NCBI GenBank assembly: GCA_022885665.1
Contig: JAGQDJ010000015.1
Span: forward strand, 376,955 to 440,954
Reading direction: 5' to 3'
Length of the DNA stretch: 64,000 nt
DNA from: Triops longicaudatus
Taxonomy: Eukaryota; Arthropoda; Branchiopoda; Notostraca; Triopsidae
Under the pieces are notes generated by a model that saw only the letters and a list, made by a program, of their open reading frames with translations, searched no databases and was not told where the DNA came from. Of this stretch, positions 14,501-28,300 are shown piece after piece. Numbering within the stretch: position 1 is the stretch's first letter; each line of letters opens with the position of its first letter. The translations under genes and the position numbers were made by a program.

Positions 14501-17500
14501 GTTGCTCGATCTTTTATATATAGAATGTCCTTGATTTTCTTCGTAAAAAGCGTTAAGCAAGCTATATCCCTTGCATGATTGACACGGGCAAGACTAGCGC
14601 GTATCTGCAAAGAAGGGGAGATGCTGCGGAGATAATAGTTAACAATAGTTTGGGAGAGGCTTGAGTCATACCAGCTCAAATCCAAACCCATATGCAATGT
14701 AGGGTATACACAAACGAGAGGAACCCAAAGGGGGAGGTCTTATCGCCTACTTTGATCCACGCCTTTCTATCAAAGTTAACAGACAATTTTTCTCCTGATT
14801 CACAACCGGGGGAACTCGAATAGGATTTAGGTTGTGATAAACACAAATCCTTCCAAAGGGACATGTTGTGCTCGGAAAAGTAAGAAAAAGTCCCAGAGTT
14901 GCAGAGTCCTTTTATCATATTTTGTATTTTTTTTCTGTTTTCTTAGTCTCTTACTTGTCTCCAAAATTTTCATGAATTTTTTCTTTGCCGAATGGGTTCA
15001 TCTTCTCAATGGGAGACAACATAGCCATGTGGATCAACCCGGGATATTTTGTCCCATTTTTTTTTTTTTTTGCATTCCGGTATCATATAAAAGAGTTTGT
15101 TCACAACATATAAAAATCCCTGAGCTTGCCTTGATTTCCTCTTTTTTTCTTACCCTGGGCTGAAGGGATGCCGTTTCGGAGGAGGGGACGTCGCCGAGGA
15201 AAACGCAATCCTTTTCCGCTGTCCGATTCGATTGGGGCGGGAAATGAGGTTGGGGGCTTGGGGGAGCTCCGAAGGGAATCCCTTCTTCCATCTTTAGCCC
15301 CTCGTGCCATATATTGCGTGAAACGGGTATTGTGCACGTATATGTATTGCACTTCGTAATACGTGCATCGACCCCAGAGCGGATCCATCATACTTAAATA
15401 GGTTGTTATAGTTAACACAGTTTAGCTTGCAGTAATTCCAATCGTACCACCTTCGTTCAATTTAAGATCAATACCCTAGAATCTTTGGGGAGTCGCTAAG
15501 GCATTTAGAGTTATCTTTCACTACAATCTGTTTTACGCTATTGCAGGGTGTGTCGTAGAGCTCCAGACAAGTAAACAAGAGAAAGAAACTGAAATGTTGC
15601 ACGATAACTATTTTGAATATTATTGTCGTTGCTGTTCAGCAGACACGTAAAATTTGAGAGTGGTGTGGAAAGGCGGGACGGGACTTCTAAGGTGGAACAT
15701 AAGTGTAATATTTCCAGAAAGACACTACATTCTTACTGTATTAGCCTATCTAGAGTTCATTTTAAGAGAATAATCATAATGTATTTAATTTACGTTACTT
15801 GAGAACTCAGAACCTAGCAAATCGTGAAATAGATTTCAACTGGCCATTATTACTTACACATTAAGACTTTTTCTATTCTTTATGGGAATTGGAATGTTAA
15901 ACTGTGCGCATTTATAAAAGTCAATTCATAGAATTAGATTTCTGCTCATTCATGACATTCGATGTGTTACAAATTCTCTAATACAAATAAGAATCAACAA
16001 GGAAATTACTTAAACAGCATCCACAGCAGTAGACATTAATAAAACATCCTTCGTCATATTACGTAAAAGGAATCGAAATTACGACGTTTCCTTCCGCTAG
16101 TTTGGTATGAGTGTATTTAGTATAGAAACGAGTACAAAAACTTTTAAATGTCTCCGTTTGACAACATTCACTTCTCTCGGAAATTTGACAATATTACAGT
16201 ATGATCATGGAGTATAATTCAAGCTTTTAACAGAATATGTAACTCAAATTTGACAGTCTTTATTTGATATATGTATGACAACAATGTATGATTCGTAATG
16301 GAACATGTATCAGTCCCGGTATAAGAACCTTACGAAAGTCCAGCTACACTCTGTGCTACAGACAAACTTCAACGTCAAATCAAAAACGTGTACTGTAAAA
16401 CTCCGATTTTGGCAACCTGTCAGGACTGGATGGGTTCTTGACAAGCCACAAGATGACAAAATTAGATGCATGCGTTTAGTGCACTAGGAAAATTAAGAAA
16501 GAAAATCAAACGCAGAGGAGTATTAAAAAGAAGTGCACTGTTATTCTTTCCTTATACTTTTGTGAGACAATAAGTAACAACTTCATTTTATCAATGAGAA
16601 AATTCTTCAAAATCATCGTAAAATCTTATATTAATTTTAAAAGTATTTACCAAAGTTGTTGACATAATCGGAACTTGACAAATTTGGAGTTCTACTACAC
16701 CTAAATAACTTGTCTAGATGTCTCCGACAAAAGCATTTTTAGCTCTATTACATATTGTTATCTTGTTTCGAATACTGGACGTTGTTCTTCAAACTGAACT
16801 AACTATTTTTTTAAAGTTTGCGTTAATTTTGCTATGTGGTTGTTGAGTTATTTAATTTCGAAATTTCATACCTGTCATATTTTTCAAGAGCTTTACATAA
16901 TTAGGCGTTTTTGCAAGCAGATGCGTAAATGATTATCGCTTTCTTTAGTTAGGTGTTTAGCTGAAGTACCAGGCTTCTCAGAATTCTACATATAATACTC
17001 AACATTAATTATGTTTGTGAAAAAAGTCCAAACTTTCATAAGGTTGTTGTGGTAAATTTCGACTAGGCAGCGTGGTACTATACGCGAACCCGTGCCAATA
17101 GCTACTATAGTCACACGCCAGGCACTTTGGAAGGTTTTTAACCCAACGCAAAGAATGTTGTGCAGTTCGCGTTTGGCGTATTTGTTTGCCCTGTTTTTTT
17201 GTAGTAAAAAGTACTTTATACATCTATGTTTCATTGTAAGTACCTTTAATTTTATGTTTCCATTTTTTATTCCTTTCTGGGAATGTATAATTAATATCGT
17301 CTTCCTCAAATAGTCCGAGTTCGGATCTCACTTTCAAAATGTCGATTTCGAAGAGATTTGGAAAACTTGTAATAAATAAAATTGCGACGACTTTCGAAGT
17401 TATTATAACACAAGTAATGTAGATAACAAATTTAGATATCTGTTGCAGAGAATTTTTTCTTTATCTCACTTCTAAGATCGTTTTTTCGAATAAAATAATA

Positions 17501-20500
17501 ATGGTAGTCAAAATTTAGACCAATTCCTCTACTTTTTATGAACGCATCCCTTTTGTCGCGCCTTAACGGCGGTGGATTATTTTCATGTATAATACGAAAA
17601 ATAACAGCTTTCAAACGTCATGGGTTCAGCACTCTATTCAGAACCTGCCTTTGCTGTGAAACAGCAAAAATATTCCTTGGGAAACGCGCGATTTGTTACG
17701 GAATTATTCAACAAGTAAACGAGCACGGTAATATGCGATGGGTGCTTATATTAGTTCAGTGTATTGTTATACGCTCATTAAACGCTTTCTTCCCCTTTGC
17801 AGGAGGGGCCCCATACATTATTTCATGGTCGCCTGACCTCACGTGCCTTTGACTGTTGCTTCTTAATCTGTATTCTTGCAAAACTGGTGAACAATAACCG
17901 TTTAATTCCGTTTTACGGAAATCGTCAAAAGTAGCCGATTGTCGTCCATTACCTAAAATGTCGTTTACACTGCACGTCTTGCGGTGTTTCTCTTTGGCTG
18001 CTCAGGAGCACGTTTGTCTTACTCCGAGTAAGCGATAGGCAATAGGTTGGTATGTTTCGACTAATCAGAGTAACAAAAACGTGTTCCAGAGCATCCAATG
18101 TGAAACGCCCGTACAATACCGAAGGCTAAGGTTGATCTAGGCAATCGAGTCGTGTATTTGTTTGCTATGAACTCTCCTGGTGTGCAGAAATGAAAGAGTA
18201 TGAAATGCGCGAATAATTCAAAAGCTGAAGATGTCTCTTCCCACAAATGGAAGTTTCCAAAAGTCCATATTTCTCACTCTTAGTCCATGTTGTCTTGTCC
18301 ATTTTGTTCCAAACTAGCTGTTTAAGACGGAAATTAGAGTAATTGGTAAGCAAATCTTTTTTTTTTTGTGTAAGCCTTCCTCCGCAGCCGCGATCCGTAT
18401 TAAGAGCAACACTTTCCAACTAAAACCCTCTAATAAATACAACTATAACTACAACCTCTTTAAGTCTAAATGAGCACTAATTTTGGAGACAGACCAGCTC
18501 TTAACCCCAACATTTGGGAGTAAAATCTTCTCAGAGAACATCCCAAGCTGTAAAACTTCAGGAATCAAAAATAAAGGCAAGATTCTTGTGAATAGCCATG
18601 ATTTGAAGACTAGGAGTTACTCTAAAGGCTCTTATTATTCAAGAACAGTGCGTATAGATAATAAGTCAGGATGGGCTCCAACTCAACCCCTTGCATTAAA
18701 AAAAGCAACCACCTGATGACGATGGGGGCAATTTCGGCTGCGGTGATCATCAGTACAACCATGTAACTATACACAGGTAGCCGTTACGTCGGTCGGATCG
18801 TAGCTTTTCCTTTTCCCAAGTAGGTACTCCACCTTCTAATATCAGGCTGTGGAAGTTTTGGGTAGCTAACTCCAATTCGTTTTGAGGGGTTAGGGATTTT
18901 CTGATACAAGATAAAAGCCTAAGCCCTCCAAAAAATAATACCTCAACCTGATCCATACCAAATGCTAGGTAGGAGATACACCATGACTGATTTTTTTTTT
19001 TTTTTTTCTTGAAGGTTTACCCTTCACTGGCAGTTTAGAACAGAAGCACTTGTGATGGCATTGCAGTATTTTTTTTTTTCGGGTTCATCTTCTAGGAGAA
19101 TTTGTAGAAAGTTTTTTTTTCCGCCTTGGAAAAGAAAAGGCGAAAGACAGAAAGTTAAAGAGGCCATGGGATATAAGTCAGTACAAGGGCCCTTGTCAGG
19201 CCTGGGTGCGAAGCCTCTCATTACCAGGAGCCATCAAAGTCGAGGTGAACAGGATTTATGGGTCTTTTTACACTCCCTGCGTGTTGGAGCGTCATCTTGA
19301 GCAAGAGAAGCTCTTTTGGTTCTGCTTAAGATACGTTTGCGTTACGAACCACAGAAGAACACAAGAGCGAAACCGTACCTTGGTTGTCTTCCTTCTTCTT
19401 TGGAGGAACGGGGTTTCCTTCGCATTGTGATTTTTCCATGCCTTAACAACCAGCGCAAGCAAAAATGCACCAGCTTTTAAAAATCTACTCGAGAAAAAGA
19501 TTATTCGAAGTTTCCGACTGTCTGTTTACCATATTCTCCCTCTTATAACAGGAGACAGGTGATTCAAGATCCGCTAGTTAAGGAACAAGTGTTGAAGCTC
19601 TAAAATGTTGCACAATTTGGAACACTGATGTAGTCTAGAATCATACACGAATAGGAGGATTTTGGAGTAGCATTTGATGGCCATGCTTAACGTTAAGTAT
19701 GTCTTTCAACAACTTATTTAAAGCTAATCTAATCTAGGAAGAATTTTCACAGAAAAACGTTTTATATTAGGTTTGTTGGGACATGCTGAGAAGAGAAGGC
19801 TCACTCCATGTAAACTCCGTAAATATTTTGGCGAAAAGGCGGTGAATAAGCAGCTTTTTGGTCAGCTTTTGACGCATCAGGGATTTCCGCAAAACATAGG
19901 AAGACGGTATAGATTACTGAATTAGGTACGGTTCGCGTTAATTCAGGGTAGTGGTGGCTTTTGGGTGGTGAGGATTGGAAGGTGTAAACCTTGCTAGAAA
20001 AAAGAAAAGACAGCACAAAATATTCCCGCAAGACAAAGGATCTTTGGGTCGTTTGTGGTGAAGCCGACGGTAAAAGGAAGCAAAAAAAACGTAGGGACGC
20101 TCCTTGTTGTACTGTACTGCTTGGTTAATCAGGGTCATACAAGCGTTCCGGATGGCGTTCGTTTGTGTGTACATTATTCTGTAGATTTTTCCCTGAAAAA
20201 ATGACTTCTGAGTCGAATTGTATAACCGCTAATGAAAATTGTCTTTGTGATGTAAGTTAGATATGTTGGACTCAAATATTTGGTAGGTTTGAATAACCCA
20301 AGTCCAAAATTCCGCAGTGCAGTACTTTTGAAAGAAAGGGTTAAAGGAGGAAAATGGTGTGGAATGTAACCCCTGTGGCGCTCTGGCTATTACGCATTGT
20401 TTCGTTTTAACTCCTTGCTGTGTTAATAAACTCGTTTTAGGACGGAATGGTGGTCAAAAATGGCATAGTTAGTCAAAACTGTCGCGTAGGATTGTTTGGA

Positions 20501-22335
20501 ATTGTTGCAGTACAAAAGTTTTGGGGCGCTAAGGACTTCATTAGCACCTTATGTTTCAGCCCTGTTTTTTTCTCCCTTTAAGTTTATGGAAAGTATTAAG
20601 TTTCTATTACCAAAAGTAAAGATAAATGAAAATATGTAAGTGTTAGAAAAAAAAACAATTATTAGATATTTAAAGTAAAAAGTCTGCCAATTGAAATATC
20701 GTAAAATTGAACATTTCTTCTGTCAAGAGTTTTTGTAATGACAAACAAGTACAATACAGTTTGTATGTGTTTACACATTCAATTGGAACTTCAAGTATGA
20801 AGGAATTCGGATTGTCTTTGCTGGCAGACATTCTTGACTTCTTATTGTACACTTTCCTTGCCTCACTTTTTGGGGAAAGTTTTCTGTTTCCCTCGTCCGT
20901 AAATTTCTTTTTATATATATCTTGCCAGACGAAAACGAAAGAAACTCGATTTACGTAACAATAGGACCAAACAGTGTATAATTCCAGCAACAAAAAATAT
21001 TTGACTTGCACACTTCATTTTTGTCATACACTTTACGGCGACAGTTTTACATAATATCTATGTTTTCCCAAAGAATTTTCGAGCTGCGTGATGCGAGTGC
21101 TTTTTGCTTTGTGATGCGTTATGTACTGGTCACGGAAATCAACTTCCCCGTATTTAGAAAACCCGTCGTTCTATCCAAAAGAAGGTTATAGAAATTTAAA
21201 TATGAATTCATACGATTCTATCACTTCGCAAACACACACATGTTTTTTTTTTATCGCAAAAGAGTTCTTTTTGAGGGTCTTTTTGTCATCGAATTTGTAG
21301 AGGGACAAGGAAGAGTGAAAGAAGAAGAAAAGGAGGAATATGATTTCATGTTTTGCACAAAATGGATGATACGTCGTGTTGTTTTTCTTACACGGCTCTA
21401 ACCACGACGATTTTTACTTTTGATGTGGAGAAGTGGCCTTTGCTACAATGATACCTTACACAACTGGGGAGTTTATATACAAGAGAAAAAACAGGGGCGA
21501 ACAGCCGTCTTCTTCCATTGCTCCAGTACTCTTTATACAGTCTTCGAAAGCTTTTGGCACAATACTAGGCCTACTTATGTACAATTGCCTCCCTCCCCTT
21601 ATTTTCACAATTTTTGCGCCTTGTCTTTCCCCGTGCAGTTTTAGGATCGCTTTTTGACTTGAAAATTCCAATTCTTTAATAAAATCTTAAACCTTTGCAA
21701 GATATTCAGAGAAGTCGGAGTTGAAGACTTGAAATCAGCACAGGATAAAAGTTGGAGAATCTTGATGAGACGAAGTGGCGAGTTCGGGAGAATCGTGAAG
21801 CGTGAATTTTGTCACCTTCTAATTTCATGTCTACGTCACTATTGCACAAAAGGACCACTTGCCTGGAACCGTAAGGAAGGAGCTTTCCACCCAGAGGGAG
21901 GTACTCAATATTTCTTCATTTTTTTGTAGAAATAGACGAGTAAATTCGGATGTGTGAACCACATCGAGCAATGCACTTTTTTAAAAAAAGAAAAAGAGTT
22001 TCAAGCGAGTATTATCACACAAGCAGCACCGTTTCGCCGTCTTGACTTTCCTTAATTTTGTCGAGAGCAAATAAACATTCTTTTGATTTAAAGGTTACTA
22101 TAATTTCGCGGCTTGGGGTGGGCTTTGACTCGGGTGTGGATTAAGAAAGGAAACGGTGTAGATTTAAGGAAGAAACAGGCTCTCGTGGCAAACGATCCTT
22201 TGTCTTGTGTCATTGGTGGATGAGGCTTCTTCTTGCCTTTTGCTCCAAGAGGTGGTACCGAAGAGGAACAGGTGATGATGGTGAATGAAGAGACGGTAGT
22301 AATCAAGATGGCGGCTGGAGCAGAGGAAATGACGG

Positions 22336-25300
22336 TCACCACACTAAGCCCTCGTTGACTTGCTGGTGGTCGGAAAAGTTGCCTGAAGTTTGCATGAAAT
22401 CCGGACTGGAACGTTGAGACATGAGGTCGGAGGAAGGTAGGAACGATGGATCAGGGAGTTGCCCAAAATCTGCCATGTTAGGAGGACCGTTGGAAACCAT
22501 TGAGTCCATGGAAGGCAAACCTGGAACGAAAGGAAAAAAAAATTATTCTCTTTCCTGGGTTTATCAGCATGAGTCAATGAGAAAACATTCTTGAAACCGG
22601 CTAGAAAACATGCCTAAGAAGTTCAACAGCCTAAAAATGTGTGCTTTTGGTGGACAGTATTAATGTGCAACCGATGCGATAAAAAAGTGACATACATCGA
22701 CGGCTCTTCACAAGCCGGCGGATATACGGTTCGTCCGGCCAAGTTATTGGTCATACGGCCGATGATTGTCTGCTATCCTAGACGGGTCGTAGCAAGCCGA
22801 AGCTAGGCTAGCCTGTATGGCAAAGCTGCGGAAGACACTGCTTGGAAACGGTTAGTTCTAACGCTACGCTTCCACAACAGACCGAAACGAGTTATCGAGT
22901 TGTGGAAAGGTTTTAAGAAGTTGAAAAAGTTTTTCTTAAATCGACCAGATTTAAGGAACATTTGTTTTCTGAAAACTAGCGTACTTATATTAGACATTTT
23001 ATGCTCAGGACTGATTTCCATCTAAGACTTTATTGGACATATTTCGACACAAGTAAAAGAAATTGGCATATCTTACAGGAAAAGTCAAAATTTGTGAAGC
23101 AGTTTTCATTTTTAACAACAATGGATGGTTCAAGAAAATATGAAACCCAACGTAATTTTTCGGGGGGTTAAAGCAATGCCTACGAATCTAGTTTTAAAAG
23201 AAATCGAGCTTGCATGTTCACTTTCATAGTTGGCTGGCGTGCATCCTAATTGTGATTGACTTCGGTATGGTAAGTTATTCTATATAAAAAGGAACCCGCC
23301 TTAAAAAATACATTCAACCCTAACACAGGGGAGGGTGCATATGTGAGTTTTGTTACCAGCCAAGGGTAACTTTGCCGTTTTGATCAAATCGCCGATCCCC
23401 CGGACCCGACGCAAGAAGCGAACAATGTATACATTATAAAGGCCTTCTATAACTATTCCAATTGTGGGTGTTTTGGGTTGGGGGAAAATTTTAAGGTGGG
23501 TTGGGGTGTACCGTTTTGTTACATGCATGTGCAGCGAGAGGGGCTGTGTCTATTGTTGTCAATCTTGGTAAGCCCCCTTGAAAAGCGGAGCCTTTGTTAT
23601 TAGGATAGTCAAAAGTTTGAAAGGCGGTTTGGTAGTGGGTGGAATTAGGGTAAAGGGGGTGTGGGCATCCCATCTGCGCCTCGTTGAGAAAGTCACTGTT
23701 GGGATGAAGAGATAAAAGCACCCCTCTGCACTAAGTTAGAAGAGCAACACGTTGAGGGGTTTTAAACTCCCCCACGTAAGATGCCCAAACTGACGTTAGA
23801 TTCACGTTATTGTTGTGTATCGATGACCCAAGTTCTGTTGCTCCCTTTGGCAACGTAACCCTATACTGTAACCTATCTCTCCAACGCCAGAAGGAATCCA
23901 AAGTCGGGAGGATTGTGGATCAGTGCGCCAACGAAGGGGTGATTTGGCGTTTGTCTACCCTCAGCCTCCCAGTTTCGGTACCGGGAGACCCCAAACTCCG
24001 ATACTCTCTGCTCCTCGGGATCAGGGTTGGAATCCAAGAGGGATTTAGTCCAGTCCCTCGTACACATAAAGACTTGTTACCCTCCTCTTGGACTGGTACC
24101 GGTCTTCGCTCCTCCAAAGCCTCACATGTTGGTCCTGAAAAGATCTAAAGGCTTCTAAATCCCCTTTTTGACTCTTCGAGAGGGAGAAACAGCAATCCTC
24201 GTTACTGGTTGGCCCCAAGTCCCCTTTAGACATCGGTATTAATTCCGCTCATGCAAACACATAAAGTTAGGAGTATCCCCTGTTTGTTCTTGAGCTATAG
24301 AGTCGTCTAACCCAAACATGATCTTCTTTTGACTTTCGGTGATCCCTAGGAAAGCTTGCAGCGAGCCAACGGTGTTTTTCTAACAATGCCATGATTCAGG
24401 TCTCTCCCTGTCCCTTGTTTTGGTTTCCTCTTCCTCGTTCTGTGGCCCGGTGCCCCGTCTATTGTGATAGTAAAGTATTACTAGCAGGAGCATTGTCTGG
24501 AAGACGTTATCGCCTACCTCAGCCCGACCGAAAGCTACAAACAATAGCTCAACTTGACTTGCAATAACACAAGCCACCCCTCTTGCACCTCACTGCTCAA
24601 CAACTTGCTCTTGCCGTATGCCAAGCATTGTTAGATCAAGTCACATCCGCTAGTACCAAAGGAAAAGCAATGCGGTCAAACAAGCAGGAGAATGGGAAGT
24701 TTCTCATTCAGACAACAACACAACCTGCTCTCTACGTTTTAAAACAAAAGCTTGCCCGTATCTTGCACTTCGAAGTACTGGCTCTCGACAACAATGATTA
24801 GCTACTGCGACTATTTTCACTGCTGACAGAAATGCTTAAATTCTCCTGCGCTTCTCTGTCGAGATGTTAGGAAATTATGTGACCAAACTTTCCACCGTCG
24901 GAGCATAAAAGTACACTTGCAAGTACTATCACCTGCATGTACAGCTAAACTGAGGTGAAGTCAACCAATCAAAAGCTCTTAGTAGTTTGTTGGTACAGCC
25001 GTCCACGACGCGATGACCTTTAAGCTGCAGGCTGTTAAATGTTACTCGAAGTTGCTGTATAAAGTGTTTGGGTAGGGGCAGGTGGCGGTTTTGAATTGCA
25101 ACGTCCCAACGCTTGGCTCCTCTTTTTTCTTCACTAAGGCGTTGTCACTACAGTCTTTGTATAAAATACCAACCCCTTCGGTCTCCCACTATGCAAGCCA
25201 GTTGGTCAGTTCAACCATCAGTACGAATAGGGGGCAAAGGATTGCGTAATGAACCGTGGTGTACACAAGACACGTAGCAGTGGGGAAAAAAGTTGGCCTT

Positions 25301-28300
25301 AAAATTTCACTACCCCAGGAAGGAAAACTGTACTGAACTCCACTTTCTTTTATTACAGTGGCACCACGTTTAACAAACCGTTGTATGGCGAACAACTTGT
25401 ACAACGAACTCGCACGCGGCCAAAAAATGACTCCAACAACAACCACAGCCTATTGCAACGAACCGCTTAGGGTGTGCAACAATTTTTTTTTCAAAATTTG
25501 CGATTACGTTGCCCAGTCTGCACGCACACATTAATTACAAGAACTTCCCTACGCCAGTCAGTTCCTGGGAAATAGCCTGCTTGTGTATCTCTGTTAGATT
25601 ACCTAGTTTTAGTTATATTTTGTTCGATTATAGTGGTGCTTAAAGTCCCGGTATACACAACTTTCAGTATTTTTAAAAACAAGAGATAAGGACATCATTT
25701 CCTCCGAGAGGGTCTCTTATTGTAATTAACAGCTGAGGTTGAATGAAGTCAAATAGAAACTTTGGATAGAGGCAGCATCACAATATTGTCATACAGAACC
25801 TTAAAAGTTCAGACACGATGTTACAAAACTGTACACGACCGATTTCTTTTAACTGTATATCTTAAAATTTCGAAAAATCGGACCTAATGCACCAGTTTGC
25901 CTGATTTTCATTTTTTCTGTTTAAAAAGTATTCAAATTCAACCATAATTTAAAATTTAGCAAAAGCTTTTTGAACAAAAATTTAAAATAATACACTAGAT
26001 AAGTACAACGCTAATATTACTGTCACAATAGTTTCTTTGATTTTTAACCATTTTTCCAGCATGTCCGAGAATTCCCATTTTATTCTCCCATAACGGGTTT
26101 ATGTATACCGGGGCCCTAAACGAATTTACTACGAAATGGGACGAAAATCAAGCCCAAGCAAAAAGGTGGAAATCCAAATCAGATTGAAGCGAACCAATAC
26201 TTAGACGTATTCAACGACAATGCCTTGCTCTTCTCCAGAACAGTTTTAAAGAGGAGACAAAAGCAAACCATATTAGACGGTTTTTTCCAATCAGTGACGG
26301 ACATGAAGACTAAGGCTGATATGTAAGAGGCAAAAAGATAGAAAATGTATGTAACCTAGAGTGGTCTCAAGAGCTCCAAAAGGAGCAAACCTGATTATTA
26401 CATGCTTGAATGTATACTCAAGCAATAGGCATATTTTTAGTTTTTGTTTTAATCAACTTTTTAATGTTTCAGTCCGGGATCAGGAAGAGATTAAAATGAC
26501 TTCCATTGAATCTTATGCAAAATAGCGCTTCTTATAACGAACGCCATCCAGGAACGGATTAGATTCGTTAAACGGGGTACCACTGTATTATCATATTTTT
26601 TGAATATTTTTCTCTACAGCTGAAGCTACCCTGGGTCTTCCGAAATTTGAGCCAGTATGTCGGAGACAGGGATCGGAGCGGACAGAAAAAGGCGAACCGG
26701 CAAACGACCCCCACTGACCCTTCACTTGACTCGGATTCCCTCAGTGTTAAGTTACCCGCTTTGGTCACGTGACCTGCCGGTTCAGTTACCCAACATTTTT
26801 CTTTACGCATCCACCCTTTGCTCAACCTACCGGGTGTCTTAACTCCTGACGGGTACCCGCCGGCCGCGTGTCGTATGACAACTTCCACCGATGGTCAAGT
26901 GGCAAAAGTCACGTGACTAGGGTTTAGCGGCGGGTGGCTGAACTACTCACGTATTTGCCCACCTAATGATGTTGTTCTTGACCTAACTCAACCCCCCTTG
27001 TAGCCCCCCTTTTCAAATAGTGCCCGCCGTCATAGAACCATAACGACGAAATCACCGGAAGATTAAGTATACGAAAGCGAGAAATTCGACGTACCAGGGT
27101 TGCCAAATTGGACTGGATTGTTGGGGTTGGGACCATTTTGAGACCCAGGCGGAGGAGGTGGTGGTGGTGGACCGAAAAAGTCACTAAAGTGGCTAGGAGG
27201 ATGATGGGCGCCAGGATGGTGTCCATTGGGGTGGTTCATATGCGGGTGCATTCCGGCAGCAGGGTGTAGATGCAAACCGGGACCGTGGGGATGTCCGTAA
27301 GGTCCGAAGTCCGGGTTGAACTTGGTGTCAAAATAGGCGGGTCCGAAGCCGCCTACGCCACCGTCATCTAAACCAGGACTGACAGGGAAACCACGGAGTT
27401 TCCGAGACGCGCCGAAGTACGGCCGAAGGCCCATCGATGTGAGCTGTTTCAGACGTCTTTCTTTGGATCGCTTATTCTGGAACCACACCTGTGAATTTAA
27501 TTTGGAGCGTTAAAAGAGAGGGTTTTATAAGTATATTCAATTAGTTTTCAGCAAATGTAGGAGGGAATCTTTAAGGTGCTATAAAAACGAATCCTGTTGA
27601 AATTTTAGCTAAACAAAATTCTCAAGAGGATGGGAATATTCAGCTTAGGCGACTTTGGGGGATCGCTTTAGTTATGTAAAACAAAACTAGCTGTTGTCAT
27701 AGTCACGCTTCGAAAGTGACAGTTAAAAAGAAGATCAAGCGTTTTCTATTGCCACACTGCCATGTTGGGTACTGGCAGACCCCTGTGGAGAAGCACCGCG
27801 GAGTTGAGAACTACGAAAAAGTAGGCTTCCACCACGGGTATTACACTCTTTTAGAAAGGGCAGAAATGAAACCCTAAAAGGTGTCCTCTCTTTCATTTCT
27901 TTTGTTCTAAAGACCACCGCCGAGGTGCGAACTAGCTTTTGTTGCTCATCCCCTCCCCATAAAAATATATTTTTTCTTTTTTTATCATTAGTCTTTTGTT
28001 TATTCCACTTTGCCCTTGTAAGTTACGTAGAACTGTAAGCAAAATTGCCCAGAAGAACACAGCAAGACGGAAGAAGTATAGTAAACGTAAAAGGTTAGAA
28101 GTACGAGGCAAACTGTTTGATTGACAGTAAACGCCCTGCGTGGATAATGGTGGAAAAAGAGCTTAATCTTAACACAGCTGACGGACAGAGACTTTGGTCT
28201 CGGACATCCATCTTCCCTTTTGAAGGAAGTGTCAGTGTGTCACGTACTGTCGGAGCTAAGCTAAACGAAACATCCAGGCTTGATAACTTGAACGAGAGTG

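Larger units (their letters stand above)
1..22335. other. Gene-free region (about 22 kb) downstream of Lim1
   Basis: I find no supportable coding gene here. Open frames are short (mostly under 110 codons), often open on both strands at once, and show no recognisable domain. The longest, 3742-4386 on the minus strand (214 codons), is low-complexity and lysine/arginine-rich toward its end. The region is AT-rich and carries a 30-nt T run at 562-591, shorter T runs near 15060 and 18990, a C run at 3978-3988, and small inverted repeats near 5438-5478 and 8415-8520. Lying beside a developmental LIM-homeobox gene, it may hold distal enhancers, but that is inference from position only. Unseen small RNA genes or lineage-specific genes cannot be excluded. 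Confidence 0.6.

Noticed and set aside
23810..24233. Overlapping open frames on both strands in Lim1 intron 5
   Set aside because: Several frames are open together in a slightly GC-richer patch, which points to low stop-codon density rather than coding. No homology recognised.
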